From contig NZ_CP049910.1 of the NCBI RefSeq assembly GCF_011305995.1, positions 2,294,001-2,358,000 on the forward strand: DNA of 64,000 nt, in the 5' to 3' direction. A program made the position numbers and the translations under genes. This document shows positions 8,293 through 16,713 of this stretch, in pieces. The first letter of the stretch is position 1. Each line of letters starts with the position of its first letter. Source of the DNA: Diaphorobacter sp. HDW4A (GTDB lineage Bacteria > Pseudomonadota > Gammaproteobacteria > Burkholderiales > Burkholderiaceae_C). Below the pieces are notes generated by a model. It saw only the letters and a list, made by a program, of their open reading frames with translations. It ran no database searches and was not told where the DNA came from.

Positions 8293-10068
8293 TTACGCCT
8301 GGACCAGAGGGCCAGGGTTCTTGAGGTACTGCGTGCGGATCGCGTGCACCGACCAGTAGGTGAGCGCACCGACCAGACCCGTCGGGTTATAGCCCATGTT
8401 GTAGGGGAAGGCGCTCGCGCCTTGCACGAACACGTTGGACACATCCCAGCATTGCAGGAAGCGGTTCACCACACTGTTCTTCGGGTTGGTGCCCATGATG
8501 GCTCCGCCCGTATTGTGGGTGGTCTGGTAAGGACGCACGTCGTAGTGCGAGCCCTTCTTGCGGATGCTGGACCACATCTTTTCGGGGTTCAATTCCTTGG
8601 CGACCAGCTCGGCCTTGTCGCCCACGAACTTGAGCATGTCGAACTCGTTGTCATGCCAGTCGAACGTCATGCGCAGCAGAGGCATGCCGTAGGCGTCGCG
8701 GTAGGTGGGGTCGAGATCCAGGTAGGAGTCGCGGTAGGGCATCACCGAGCCGGACAGGCCGATGTTGAGAATGCGCTGGTAGCCTTCCTGCATGCCAGCC
8801 TTCCAGCCCGAGCCCCACTTGGGTGTGCCCGGAGCGATGGCGGATTGCTTGATGGGGCGGCCACCGGCACGTGCGTGCTTGGTGGTCGCGCCGCCGATGA
8901 AGCCGTGAGGGCCGTGGTCGAACTGGTCACCATTGAAGTCGTCCCACACCACGCCCGATGCACCTGCGCCGATGAACGGGTTGAGATAGGTGCCCTTCTT
9001 GAGCAGCACGCTGACGCCACCGTTCATCTGGTAAGCGTAGTTCTTGCCGACCACGCCTTCGCCCGATTGGGGGTCATACGGCTTGCCGATGCCCGAGAGC
9101 AGCAGCAGGCGCACGTTGTGCATTTGGTAGGCGCACAGAATCACCAGATCGGCGGGCTGCTCGACCTCGCGACCCTGTGAGTCGACGTACAGCACGCCAG
9201 TGGCCTTCTTGGCCTGGTTGTCCATCAAGACCTTGAGCACGTGCGCGCGGGTGCGCAGCTCGAAGTTGGGCTTCTTCATCAGTGCCGGCATGATGGTGGT
9301 CTGCGGCGATGCCTTGGAATACATGTAGCAGCCGTAGTGCTCGCAGAAGCCGCAGAAATTGCAGGGGCCCAGACGCACGCCATAAGGGTTGGTGTAGGGC
9401 TCGGAGGCGTTCGATGCAGGCAGCGGGTAGGGGTGCATGCCAGCGGCCAAGGCGGCCTTTTCGACCAGCGATTCACCGTACACGTACTTGAGCGCGGGGG
9501 TGGGGTAGGCCTTGGAGCGGCTGCCTTCAAACGGATTGCCGCCCGCCTGCCTGGCGCCATTGAGCACACCGGCCGTACCGGATGTACCGCACACGTATTC
9601 GAACTGCGAGTAGTAGGGCTCGAGTTCCTCGTAGGTCACGCCATGATCCTGCAGGGTCATGTCCTCGGGCATGAACTTCTTGCCGTAGCGCTCGACCGTG
9701 TTGCTGTACAGACGCAGTTCTTCGGGCAGATTGCGGAACGTCATGCCGTTCCAGTGGAAGCCCGCGCCGCCCACGCCGTTGCCAAGCAGGAACGAGCCAT
9801 GCTGGCGGTAGGGCACGGCCAGATCACCGGTCTTGTGGCGCACGGTGACGGTTTCGGTCGAGAGATCTTGGTAGAGCTTGCCGCGCACCGAGTATGCGAG
9901 CTCGTCGATCACCTTGGGGTACTTGGCGTCGGTCGGGGTGTCCTGCATCGGGCCGCGTTCCAGCGCCAGCACTTGCAGGCCTTCCTCGGTGAGTTCCTGA
10001 GCCATGATGGCGCCGGTCCAACCGAAGCCCACCAGCACCACGTCCACTTTGTCTTTTTTGATCGTCAT
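8293..10068 (-). CDS. GMC-family FAD dehydrogenase, large subunit (gluconate 2-dehydrogenase-like)
   Basis: The catalytic flavoprotein oxidises a sugar acid or polyol on the periplasmic side. The 591-aa product begins almost at once with the dinucleotide fold VVLVGFGWTGAIMAQEL and an acidic residue for FAD ribose (LALERG). A cysteine cluster GPCNFCGFCEHYGCYMYSK, typical of this membrane branch, lies near residue 235-250. The C-terminus has the GMC segment YNMGYNPTGLVGALTYW. It has no signal peptide of its own; known relatives are exported piggyback on the twin-arginine small subunit, which is the gene just upstream (12 bp gap). Gluconate to 2-ketogluconate is the favoured reaction, supported by the gluconate regulon elsewhere in this window. 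Confidence 0.88.
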   Translation of the reverse strand: MTIKKDKVDVVLVGFGWTGAIMAQELTEEGLQVLALERGPMQDTPTDAKYPKVIDELAYSVRGKLYQDLSTETVTVRHKTGDLAVPYRQHGSFLLGNGVGGAGFHWNGMTFRNLPEELRLYSNTVERYGKKFMPEDMTLQDHGVTYEELEPYYSQFEYVCGTSGTAGVLNGARQAGGNPFEGSRSKAYPTPALKYVYGESLVEKAALAAGMHPYPLPASNASEPYTNPYGVRLGPCNFCGFCEHYGCYMYSKASPQTTIMPALMKKPNFELRTRAHVLKVLMDNQAKKATGVLYVDSQGREVEQPADLVILCAYQMHNVRLLLLSGIGKPYDPQSGEGVVGKNYAYQMNGGVSVLLKKGTYLNPFIGAGASGVVWDDFNGDQFDHGPHGFIGGATTKHARAGGRPIKQSAIAPGTPKWGSGWKAGMQEGYQRILNIGLSGSVMPYRDSYLDLDPTYRDAYGMPLLRMTFDWHDNEFDMLKFVGDKAELVAKELNPEKMWSSIRKKGSHYDVRPYQTTHNTGGAIMGTNPKNSVVNRFLQCWDVSNVFVQGASAFPYNMGYNPTGLVGALTYWSVHAIRTQYLKNPGPLVQA

Positions 10069-10080
10069 TTTTCCGACTCC

Positions 10081-10836
10081 TTATCCGCGTTCACCGTTGA
10101 TGGAAACAGGTCCAAACGGATAGGGTTTGTTGGGCTGGTCGACCCAGTCCATGAAGTCCGCGCGCGCGCCGGGGAAACCGATCATCTTCCAGCCCACCAT
10201 GCCTTTGTTGCCGCCGTAGATGGGGTCGGCCAGAAAGCCTTCCCGTGCATTGGCCAGCACTTGGTTGAAGAACAGCTTGGCGGGAATGTTGGGCAGTTCG
10301 ATCTTGCTCTCGTCGAGCTGGTGCAGGATCTCGTCCTGCAGCTTCTTGTCGAGTTCGGCAAAGGTCTTGCCGTCGTGGTTCGTCTTGCACCATGCGTCGC
10401 AATCGGCCACGCCATGGCGGTACATGTCGCGCGGCGTCATGTTGTGTTGGTAGCCGAGCTGCGGCACGACCTCGGGGTGGAACGGACCCTGCATGTACCA
10501 GAGCTTGCCGTGGCCCCAGGGCATTTCCAGCTGTCGGTCGATGAATTCGGGCACGCCTGCCTCAACGGCGCCGGGACCGATCTCGTCCTTGGGAATCAGA
10601 ATGTCGACGGCTGCGACGACGAACGCCCATTCCGCATCGTTCAGATAGCTGGGTGAGTACTTGGCGTTCGTCGTGCCAGCGTGGGCCGAAGACAGCGGAG
10701 TGTTGGCTCCATCCGAGGTGCATGCCACCTGCGTGACCGCTGCACCGGCCGCGAGGCTGGAGGCGGGCACGACGGCAATCATGCGGCGCAGAAAGCCGCG
10801 CCGTGGTTCTATGTTCTTTTCGATGGGATCGTTCAT
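10081..10836 (-). CDS. Gluconate 2-dehydrogenase subunit 3 family protein (Tat-exported small subunit)
   Basis: This 251-aa small subunit belongs to the gluconate 2-dehydrogenase subunit 3 family and accompanies the GMC flavoprotein. Its N-terminus carries a twin-arginine signal (RRGFLRRMIAVVPASSLAAG), expected to export the folded heterodimer. Typical family segments are DILIPKDEIGPGAVEAGV and DPIYGGNKGMVGWKMIGFPG. It is first in the operon, 12 bp before the flavoprotein gene. The start ATG at 10836 follows a purine-rich stretch (GAGGAACGCCCC on the coding strand). Confidence 0.9.
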   Translation of the reverse strand: MNDPIEKNIEPRRGFLRRMIAVVPASSLAAGAAVTQVACTSDGANTPLSSAHAGTTNAKYSPSYLNDAEWAFVVAAVDILIPKDEIGPGAVEAGVPEFIDRQLEMPWGHGKLWYMQGPFHPEVVPQLGYQHNMTPRDMYRHGVADCDAWCKTNHDGKTFAELDKKLQDEILHQLDESKIELPNIPAKLFFNQVLANAREGFLADPIYGGNKGMVGWKMIGFPGARADFMDWVDQPNKPYPFGPVSINGERG

Positions 10837-11118
10837 GGGGCGTTCCTCGGTTCTTGAATCACACGACCGCGAATGTCGCTGAAGAACCGAGAGGAAACCA
10901 CCTGCCAGATTCGCTTGTTGGCAAGCGAAGGAGAACCGCTGGACCGCCCGGTGAAATCAGCGGCTGGATTCCCGGCTGAAACACATCTGAGAAAGGGCGT
11001 CGACGCGTTCAGCGAAGGCTCGCATGAACGTGGGCGCGGGTTCAAAGTACATACCCACACAAGAATCCAAACACACTGCATTCATTCAGCCGTGCTTTGA
11101 ATTGAACTCCAATGTTAG

Positions 11119-11130
11119 TTGTCTAAACAA
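11119..11130. promoter_or_regulatory. Short palindrome, possible operator
   Basis: TTGTCTAAACAA is a dyad (TTGT/ACAA around CTAA) in an AT-rich patch, 7 bp from a longer palindrome. The form resembles GntR/FadR-type operators, but no regulator of that family is encoded next to it, so the assignment is tentative. Confidence 0.35.
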
Positions 11131-11136
11131 TTGCTT

Positions 11137-11160
11137 GCAGGTCTCGGAACCGAGACCTGC
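11137..11160. promoter_or_regulatory. Perfect 11-bp-arm palindrome
   Basis: GCAGGTCTCGG and CCGAGACCTGC form perfect 11-bp arms around a 2-bp AA centre. The spacing is too tight for a normal terminator loop and neither side is followed by a T run, so an operator is more likely than a terminator. It lies about 300 bp upstream of the gluconate-type dehydrogenase operon and about 90 bp past the end of the CoA transferase gene. Confidence 0.5.
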
Positions 11161-11247
11161 TCGACGGTCATGGTTGTTTTTGCTGCTAGTTCACGGGATA
11201 TTGCGAATAGGAGTACCTGCGCGCGTTTTCAGTTTGAAGCCAGTCCT

Positions 11248-12519
11248 TCAGAGCACCTTGCGGCTTCGAAGGCCGTCGATCTGGGCCCGCGTGAGCCCCA
11301 GTTCAGCCTGCAGCACCTGGTCGGTATGCTGGCCGAGCGAAGGCGGCGCATGGCGCAGTGTCGTGGGGGTGTCCGACAGGCGCAGCGGGCTGGCGGCGGT
11401 GGTGATGCGGTTGGCGACCTGAAGGTCGTCAGGTGCGTTGGCAAAGCGATCCTGTTCGACGCGGATGTTCCGCGACTGCACCTGTGGGTCGGCGTAGGCC
11501 TCGGCGATGTTGTTGATCGGGCCGCAGGGCACGGCCTTGTCTTCGAGCAGTGTCACCCATTCGGCAGTGGTGCGCTGGCGGGTGATGTCACACATGCGGG
11601 GAATCAGCTCGTCCCGGTGTTTGACGCGCGCGCTGTTGGTGCGGAATGAGTCGCCGCTGCCCCAGTCGATTCCAGCCGCTTCGCAAAAGCGCGCGAACTG
11701 GCCGTCGTTGCCGATAGCAAGCAGCATGTTGCCATCGGCCGTGGGAAAGTCCTGATAAGGCACGACGCTCGGATGCGTATTGCCAAGGCGCTGGGGGATG
11801 TTGCCCGCATTGAGAAAACCCGCGCCCTGATTGGCGAGCACGGCCATGGCCACGTCGAGCAGGGCCATGTCAATGTGCTGGCCGCGCCCGGTGTGGTGGC
11901 GGGCCTCGATGGCGCCGAGAATCGCTGTGGTCGCGTACATGCCGGTGAACAGGTCGATCACCGCCACGCCCACGCGCATCGGTCCGCCGCCGGGCTCTCC
12001 ATCGGCGCGGCCGGTGATGCTCATGAGGCCGCTCATCGCCTGCACCAGCAGGTCGTAGCCCGCGCGCGGTGCGTAGGGGCCGGTCTGACCAAAGCCGGTG
12101 ACGGAGCAATAGATCAGGCGCGGATTGAGCGCCTTGAGCGACTCGTAGTCGAGGCCGTAGCGCTTGAGACCGCCGGTCTTGAAATTCTCGACGAGCACAT
12201 CGCTTTTCTGGGCCAGTTCGCGGATCAGTGTCTGGCCTTCGGGCGTGGCCATGTCCACGGTGACCGAGCGCTTGTTGCGATTGCATGACGCGAAATAGCA
12301 GGCTTCTGTCGTGTTGTTGCCGTCTTCGTCCTTGAAGAACGGCGGACCCCAGTGGCGCGTGTCGTCGCCTTCGCCGGGTTTTTCGATCTTGATCACGTCC
12401 GCACCCATGTCGGCCAAATTCTGGGTGCACCAAGGACCGGCCAATACGCGCGAAAGATCAAGCACGCGAATGTGGCTCAGTGCGCCTTTCGGGCCGGTGT
12501 TGCTGCTTGGGGTTGCCAT
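11248..12519 (-). CDS. CaiB/BaiF family III CoA transferase
   Basis: The enzyme moves CoA from a donor thioester to a carboxylic acid, activating the substrate of a catabolic pathway. The 423-aa product has the family opening IRVLDLSRVLAGPWCTQNLADMGADVIKIE, quoted here only by its parts VLDLSRVLAGPW and LADMGADVIKIE. The catalytic aspartate is in VGVAVIDLFTGMYA near residue 188. It is divergent from the LysR gene at 12675, so that regulator probably controls it. With the acyl-CoA dehydrogenase, hydratases and thiolase-fold protein nearby it plausibly starts the pathway; the acid is unknown. Confidence 0.92.
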   Translation of the reverse strand: MATPSSNTGPKGALSHIRVLDLSRVLAGPWCTQNLADMGADVIKIEKPGEGDDTRHWGPPFFKDEDGNNTTEACYFASCNRNKRSVTVDMATPEGQTLIRELAQKSDVLVENFKTGGLKRYGLDYESLKALNPRLIYCSVTGFGQTGPYAPRAGYDLLVQAMSGLMSITGRADGEPGGGPMRVGVAVIDLFTGMYATTAILGAIEARHHTGRGQHIDMALLDVAMAVLANQGAGFLNAGNIPQRLGNTHPSVVPYQDFPTADGNMLLAIGNDGQFARFCEAAGIDWGSGDSFRTNSARVKHRDELIPRMCDITRQRTTAEWVTLLEDKAVPCGPINNIAEAYADPQVQSRNIRVEQDRFANAPDDLQVANRITTAASPLRLSDTPTTLRHAPPSLGQHTDQVLQAELGLTRAQIDGLRSRKVL

Positions 12520-12554
12520 AGGTCTCCGTGGTGGTTGTCCGCTTCGGCGGGATA

Positions 12555-12583
12555 TTCCAACATGGTAGAACGTGTTCTTGGAA
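12555..12583. promoter_or_regulatory. Nested dyad in the lysR / CoA transferase intergenic region
   Basis: TTCCAA (12555-12560) and TTGGAA (12578-12583) flank an inner GAAC-GT-GTTC dyad (12568-12577). The site sits between the divergent starts of the CoA transferase and LysR genes, where a LysR-type protein normally binds. The binding is an inference. Confidence 0.5.
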
Positions 12584-12674
12584 ATCGGCTTCCATTCTTT
12601 TTAAGCAGGCATTCGCCCTCAATCATTGGTATAAGGCATTCGTCGATAGCGGCTACTTTCCCTAGAATCGCCGC

Positions 12675-13601
12675 ATGTCCATGCATTTCGATCTAGTAGA
12701 CCTGCGCCTCATGGTGCACATTGCCGAAGCCAACAGCATGACGCGCGGGGCGGAGCTGTCCTTCATATCGCTGCCGGCGGCCAGTACGCGCATCAAAAAT
12801 CTGGAGGAGAGCATCGGCACCAAGCTGCTGTATCGCACCAGTCAGGGCGTGACGCTGACTCCGCCCGGCCAGGCGTTCGTGACGCATGCGCGCATGGTGC
12901 TCGGGCAGATCGAACATCTGCGCGGCGACATGCAGGAGTACGCCAGCGGCATCAAGGGCCATGTGCGGGTATTTGCCAATACCACCTCGCTCGGCGAATT
13001 TTTGCCCGACGTGCTGCGCCACTACTTGCGGCGCAATCCGGATGTGAACATCGATCTGCGTGAGCGGCTGTCACATGACATCGTGCGCGCGGTGACCGAG
13101 GGGCAGACCGACATCGGCATCGTCGCGGGCCTGGTGCGCACCGAGAATCTGGAAACCTTGCCCTACCGGCGTGACCGGCTGGTGCTGGTGGTGCCACGCG
13201 GCCATGCGCTGGACGGGCAGACGCAGGTGGACTTTGCCGACACGCTCGAACTCGACCATGTCGGCCTGCATGAATCAAGCGCGATCCATGCGTTTTTACG
13301 GCAGGCGAGTGACCAACTGCATCGCCCGATCAAGCAGCGCATCCAAGTGGGCAACTTCGAGACCGCCTGCCGCATGATTGAATCCGGCGTGGGCGTGGGT
13401 ATTCTTCCCGAGTCAGCTGCGAGTCGCCATGCGCAGGCTATGGCGATCACCATCGTGCCGCTGGCTGACGCATGGTCGGTACGCGAGATGCAGATCTGCG
13501 TGCGCAGCATGGATGCACTGCCATCGTTCGCGCGCGAGCTGGTTGAGTTGCTTGTGGCGGACGCGCAGGGCAAGCTGCAGTGCGACCGATCCGCGGAGTG
13601 A
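12675..13601 (+). CDS. LysR-family transcriptional regulator
   Basis: This 308-aa DNA-binding regulator has an N-terminal winged helix-turn-helix (residues about 8-65, LMVHIAEANSMTRGAELSF then ASTRIKNLEESIGTKLLYR). A periplasmic-binding-like effector domain follows. The start ATG at 12675 gives MSMHFDLVDLRLMVHI, as expected for the family. It is divergent from the CoA transferase gene with a 155-bp shared regulatory region that contains a nested dyad. The likely effector is a pathway acid or CoA ester. It ends 3 bp before the end of the convergent acyl-CoA dehydrogenase gene. Confidence 0.92.
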   Translation: MSMHFDLVDLRLMVHIAEANSMTRGAELSFISLPAASTRIKNLEESIGTKLLYRTSQGVTLTPPGQAFVTHARMVLGQIEHLRGDMQEYASGIKGHVRVFANTTSLGEFLPDVLRHYLRRNPDVNIDLRERLSHDIVRAVTEGQTDIGIVAGLVRTENLETLPYRRDRLVLVVPRGHALDGQTQVDFADTLELDHVGLHESSAIHAFLRQASDQLHRPIKQRIQVGNFETACRMIESGVGVGILPESAASRHAQAMAITIVPLADAWSVREMQICVRSMDALPSFARELVELLVADAQGKLQCDRSAE

Positions 13602-13604
13602 CTG

Positions 13605-14759
13605 CTATGCCCGGGCGCCCCGAATCATGTTCCGCGCAATGATGATCTGCTGGATCTGCGTCGTGCCTTCATAGAGCCGGAACAGCCGCACATCGCGGTA
13701 GAAACGCTCGATGCCGAATTCGGACAGATACCCCGATCCACCGAGAATCTGCACCGCCCTGTCGGCCACGCGGCCGGACATTTCTGTGGCGAACATCTTG
13801 GCGCAGGAAGCCTCGGTCGAGACGTTGCGGCCCTCGTCGCGGCGGCGGGCGGCATCGACCACCATGCATTCGGCGGCGTAGATCTCGGCCTGGCTGTCGG
13901 CCAGCATGGCCTGGACCAGCTGGAACTCGCTGATCGGCTGGCCAAACTGTTTGCGCTCGAGAGCGTAGTTCAGCGCGTCGCGAAGAATGCGTTTGGCAAC
14001 GCCCACCGCGACTGCGGCGATGTGGATGCGGCCCTTGTCGAGCACCTTCATTGCGGTCTTGAAACCCTGACCTTCCTTCAGACCGATGAGGTTGGCGGCG
14101 GGCACGCGCACATTGTCGAAGAACACATCGCAGGTGTGCGCGCCGCGCTGGCCCATCTTCGCGTCGTTCTTGCCAAAGCTGATGCCGGGCGATTTGGCGT
14201 CGAGGATGAAGGCCGAGACACCGCCCGAGCCCTTGTTGGACGGATCGGTGCGCGCCATCAGCGTGAACACCCCCGCGTGCGGCGCGTTGGTGATGAAGCG
14301 CTTGTTTCCGTTGACGACATAGGCATCGCCGTCGCGGATGGCGGTGGTGCGCAGGGATGCTGCGTCAGAGCCCGCCTCGGGCTCAGTCAGTGCGAACGAG
14401 GCCATGAGTTCTCCCGTGGCGAGGCGGGGAAGCCACGCCTCCTGCTGCTCGGGCGTGCCGTCCATCAGAATGCCCTGCGAGCCGATGCCCACCGTGGTGC
14501 CGATCACCGAGCGGAAGGCGGGCGAGGTCTGGCACAGCTCGAAAAGCACGCGCACTTCTTCTTCCATGGTGAGTTCCAGACCGCCGAAGCGCTCGGGAAT
14601 CGTCATGCCGAAGAGGCCCAGCTCGCGCATCTCCTGCACGATGGATTCGGGGATCTCGTCGGTCTCGGCGACGATGTTTTCTGCGGGCACGAGACGTTCG
14701 CGTACGAAGCGGCTCACGCTGTCGAGCAGGGCTTCCAGCGTTTCCTGGTCACGAATCAT
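13605..14759 (-). CDS. Acyl-CoA dehydrogenase
   Basis: The flavoenzyme introduces an alpha,beta double bond in an acyl-CoA and passes electrons to ETF. The 384-aa product is of normal length. It shows ASFALTEPEAGSDAASL (FAD and substrate loop), FGQPISEFQLVQAMLADS and the C-terminal YEGTTQIQQIIIARNMIRG, where the glutamate of YEGT is at the usual catalytic position. It is third in a minus-strand operon with the DUF35 and thiolase-fold genes, 28 bp after the latter. The acyl substrate is not predictable from sequence. Confidence 0.93.
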   Translation of the reverse strand: MIRDQETLEALLDSVSRFVRERLVPAENIVAETDEIPESIVQEMRELGLFGMTIPERFGGLELTMEEEVRVLFELCQTSPAFRSVIGTTVGIGSQGILMDGTPEQQEAWLPRLATGELMASFALTEPEAGSDAASLRTTAIRDGDAYVVNGNKRFITNAPHAGVFTLMARTDPSNKGSGGVSAFILDAKSPGISFGKNDAKMGQRGAHTCDVFFDNVRVPAANLIGLKEGQGFKTAMKVLDKGRIHIAAVAVGVAKRILRDALNYALERKQFGQPISEFQLVQAMLADSQAEIYAAECMVVDAARRRDEGRNVSTEASCAKMFATEMSGRVADRAVQILGGSGYLSEFGIERFYRDVRLFRLYEGTTQIQQIIIARNMIRGARA

Positions 14760-14787
14760 ATTGTGAGTCTCCTTGTGCTCAAACGGT

Positions 14788-15993
14788 TCAAACGGTATCT
14801 GCCGTGCCGAGAATTGCCGTGGCCTGGCTCGAAAGCGTGCCGCCGTTGCCGTGGCAGACGGCGGTGCGCGCGCGCGTCAACTGGCGCTGCCCAGCCTGTC
14901 CACGCAACTGGCGCACGGCCTCGATCAGCGTGAAGATGCCATACATGCCGGGGTGCACGCACGAGAGGCCGCCGCCATTGGTGTTGACCGCCAACCGTCC
15001 GCCCGGGGCAATTGCGCCGTTCTGCACGAACGCGCCTCCTTCGCCCTTCTTGCAGAATCCGAGGTCTTCGAGGAACAGGATGGTGTTGATGGTGAAAGCG
15101 TCGTAGAGCTGCGCCATGTCCATGTCTTTTGCACTCAAGCCTGCCATCGCGAAGGCCTGCGGGCCGGACTGGGCTGCAGCCGTGGTTGTGAGGTCGGGCA
15201 TGCAGGAGATTTGGCGGTTCCAGCAGGCCGTGGCGCTGCCGAGCACGTGGATGGGAGGCTGTTTGAGGTCTCGCGCGCGGTCGGCTCGGGTCAGCACGAT
15301 GGCGCCTGCACCGTCGGTGACGAGGCAGCAGTCGCGCACGCCGAGCGGGCTCGCGACGCGGCGGGACTTCAGCACGTCGTCGATGGAAAGCGGATCGCGC
15401 ATGAACGCTTCGGGGTTCTGCTGCGCCCAACCGCGTGCGGCCACGGCCACTTCGGCGAGCTGCTCGCGCGTGGTGCCGAATTCATGCATGTGCCGCGCGG
15501 CTGCGAGCGCATAGGCGGTGACTGGCAGCACCGGCTCGAACGGGTGCTCGTAGGGCTGTGGGTCCATGAAGCGCCGTGCGGCCGTGCTTTCCTTGCGACC
15601 GAACGCGGCCGAGCGCTGCGCGCTGCCGTAGCAGATAAGCACCGCATTGCATTGTCCCGCATCAAGCGCGCGCACGGCGGGCAGCAGGTGAGCGATGAAG
15701 CTGCTGCCGCCCACCATCGTGCCGTCCACATAGGTCGGGTTGATGCCGAGATGCTCGATCACCGGCATGGTCCACATGCCGGAGTTCACGCTGCAGGTGG
15801 CGAGGCCGTCGATGTCCTGCATGGAGAGGCCCGCATCGGCCACGGCGGCGTGGGCCGCACGAACGAGCAAGGTCATGTCGTCCATGCCTGGCGACTCACC
15901 GCAGCCATAAGTGGCGGCTCCGGCAATGGCGATGCGGCCGCGCAAGTGGCGGTTGGCCTTGGCGGCGTCGAGATGCGATTGGGGAATGCTCAT
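14788..15993 (-). CDS. Thiolase-fold protein (SCP2/Ltp2-like), probably a retro-aldolase
   Basis: This 401-aa thiolase-superfamily protein has RIAIAGAATYGCGESPGMD at the start, YDAFTINTILFLEDLGF in the middle and a C-terminal glycine-rich segment (NTNGGGLSCVHPGMYG). Where ordinary thiolases have the nucleophilic cysteine (usually C-x-S-G before a helix), this protein reads GTMVGGSSFIAHLL, with no cysteine. That pattern, and a DUF35 partner overlapping by ATGA, matches Ltp2-type steroid side-chain aldolases, which cleave a beta-hydroxyacyl-CoA by retro-aldol chemistry. The start at 15993 is set by that overlap and by the family N-terminus; the open frame extends further upstream. Non-thiolytic function is an inference. 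Confidence 0.85.
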   Translation of the reverse strand: MSIPQSHLDAAKANRHLRGRIAIAGAATYGCGESPGMDDMTLLVRAAHAAVADAGLSMQDIDGLATCSVNSGMWTMPVIEHLGINPTYVDGTMVGGSSFIAHLLPAVRALDAGQCNAVLICYGSAQRSAAFGRKESTAARRFMDPQPYEHPFEPVLPVTAYALAAARHMHEFGTTREQLAEVAVAARGWAQQNPEAFMRDPLSIDDVLKSRRVASPLGVRDCCLVTDGAGAIVLTRADRARDLKQPPIHVLGSATACWNRQISCMPDLTTTAAAQSGPQAFAMAGLSAKDMDMAQLYDAFTINTILFLEDLGFCKKGEGGAFVQNGAIAPGGRLAVNTNGGGLSCVHPGMYGIFTLIEAVRQLRGQAGQRQLTRARTAVCHGNGGTLSSQATAILGTADTV

Positions 15994-16388
15994 GCTGCGC
16001 TCCCGTTCACTTTGGTGTCTGCATTGGCGGGATGGAACAGCACCAGCCCGCGCCCATCGCGCTGCGCCACGCGTGCTTGCACGCGCTGGCCGATGTGGAC
16101 CGCATCGGGCGGCACATCTTCGACACGGCTCATCATGCGCACACCTTCGTCCAGATCGATGAGCGCCACGTTGTAGTCGCCACCCGCGTCGGGCTTGCGG
16201 GCGATAGTGCTGGTGGAATAGACCACGCCGAGGCCACTGGGCCGCACCCACTTGAGCGGGCTCGCACCGCAATGCGGGCACAGCTCGCGGGGCGTGAAGA
16301 CATGTTTGCTGCATTGCGGACATTGCTGTATGCAGAAACGGCCGGCATCTAGCTCGGCCTGGTAATGCGTCTGGGCGCTCATTTGCAT
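15990..16388 (-). CDS. DUF35 / OB-fold zinc-ribbon acyl-CoA-associated protein
   Basis: This 132-aa protein has an N-terminal rubredoxin-like zinc ribbon (CPQCSKHVFTPRELCPHCG, four cysteines) followed by an OB-fold (YSTSTIARKPDAGGDYNVAL, then GQRVQARVAQRDG). DUF35 proteins bind acyl-CoA and form complexes with thiolase-fold enzymes or hydratases. Its stop overlaps the start of the thiolase-fold gene by 4 bp (ATGA), so translation is coupled and a complex is likely. It is the first gene of the DUF35-thiolase-acyl-CoA dehydrogenase operon. Confidence 0.9.
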   Translation of the reverse strand: MQMSAQTHYQAELDAGRFCIQQCPQCSKHVFTPRELCPHCGASPLKWVRPSGLGVVYSTSTIARKPDAGGDYNVALIDLDEGVRMMSRVEDVPPDAVHIGQRVQARVAQRDGRGLVLFHPANADTKVNGSAA

Positions 16389-16713
16389 GGTGCTGTGTCT
16401 CCTGTGTTGGGCTGTTGTCAGACCGGTTTCCCGTTCATTGTCCCAGCATGCCTGCGCAGGGCGGAGCCAGCAATTCGGGATTCTGAAAGGGAGGCTTCTC
16501 GCGGTTTGCGGAGCGTTCTACCTGGCGGATTTCAGGCCGCGTTGCACTGCGTGTTAACCCGGCTTCATCGGTGCTGAACCCGTGCTTTCACAACCGCAGA
16601 TAGGCGCCCGACCGCAGCGAGAACTAGCATCCGACGCGGCTCCAGTACCGGGTTGGAAAGCGGTGGGAGTCGGCTCTTGCTTCCTCATGCCAAAAGTTCA
16701 CAGGAGACAACGA
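16389..16713. other. Divergent promoter region, no gene
   Basis: These 325 bp separate the divergent DUF35 operon and the ABC receptor gene. The in-frame stretch upstream of the receptor has no domain, and the receptor ribosome site lies at 16702-16707. I recognise no repeats or clear sigma-70 boxes here. Confidence 0.6.

Larger units (their letters stand above)
10837..11247. other. 411-bp intergenic region upstream of the dehydrogenase operon
   Basis: I see no gene in this region. It should hold the promoter of the dehydrogenase operon, which is read leftward from 10836. Two palindromic sites lie near its right end and are listed separately. Short open frames across it are low-complexity shadows without ribosome sites. 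Confidence 0.6.

Noticed and set aside
7600..9180. Long plus-strand frame across the cytochrome and GMC genes
   Set aside because: The minus-strand genes show heme sites and FAD motifs. The plus-strand product is low in complexity and spans two real genes.
11137..11160. Terminator for the CoA transferase gene
   Set aside because: The stem is strong, but the loop is only two bases and no T run follows on either strand.
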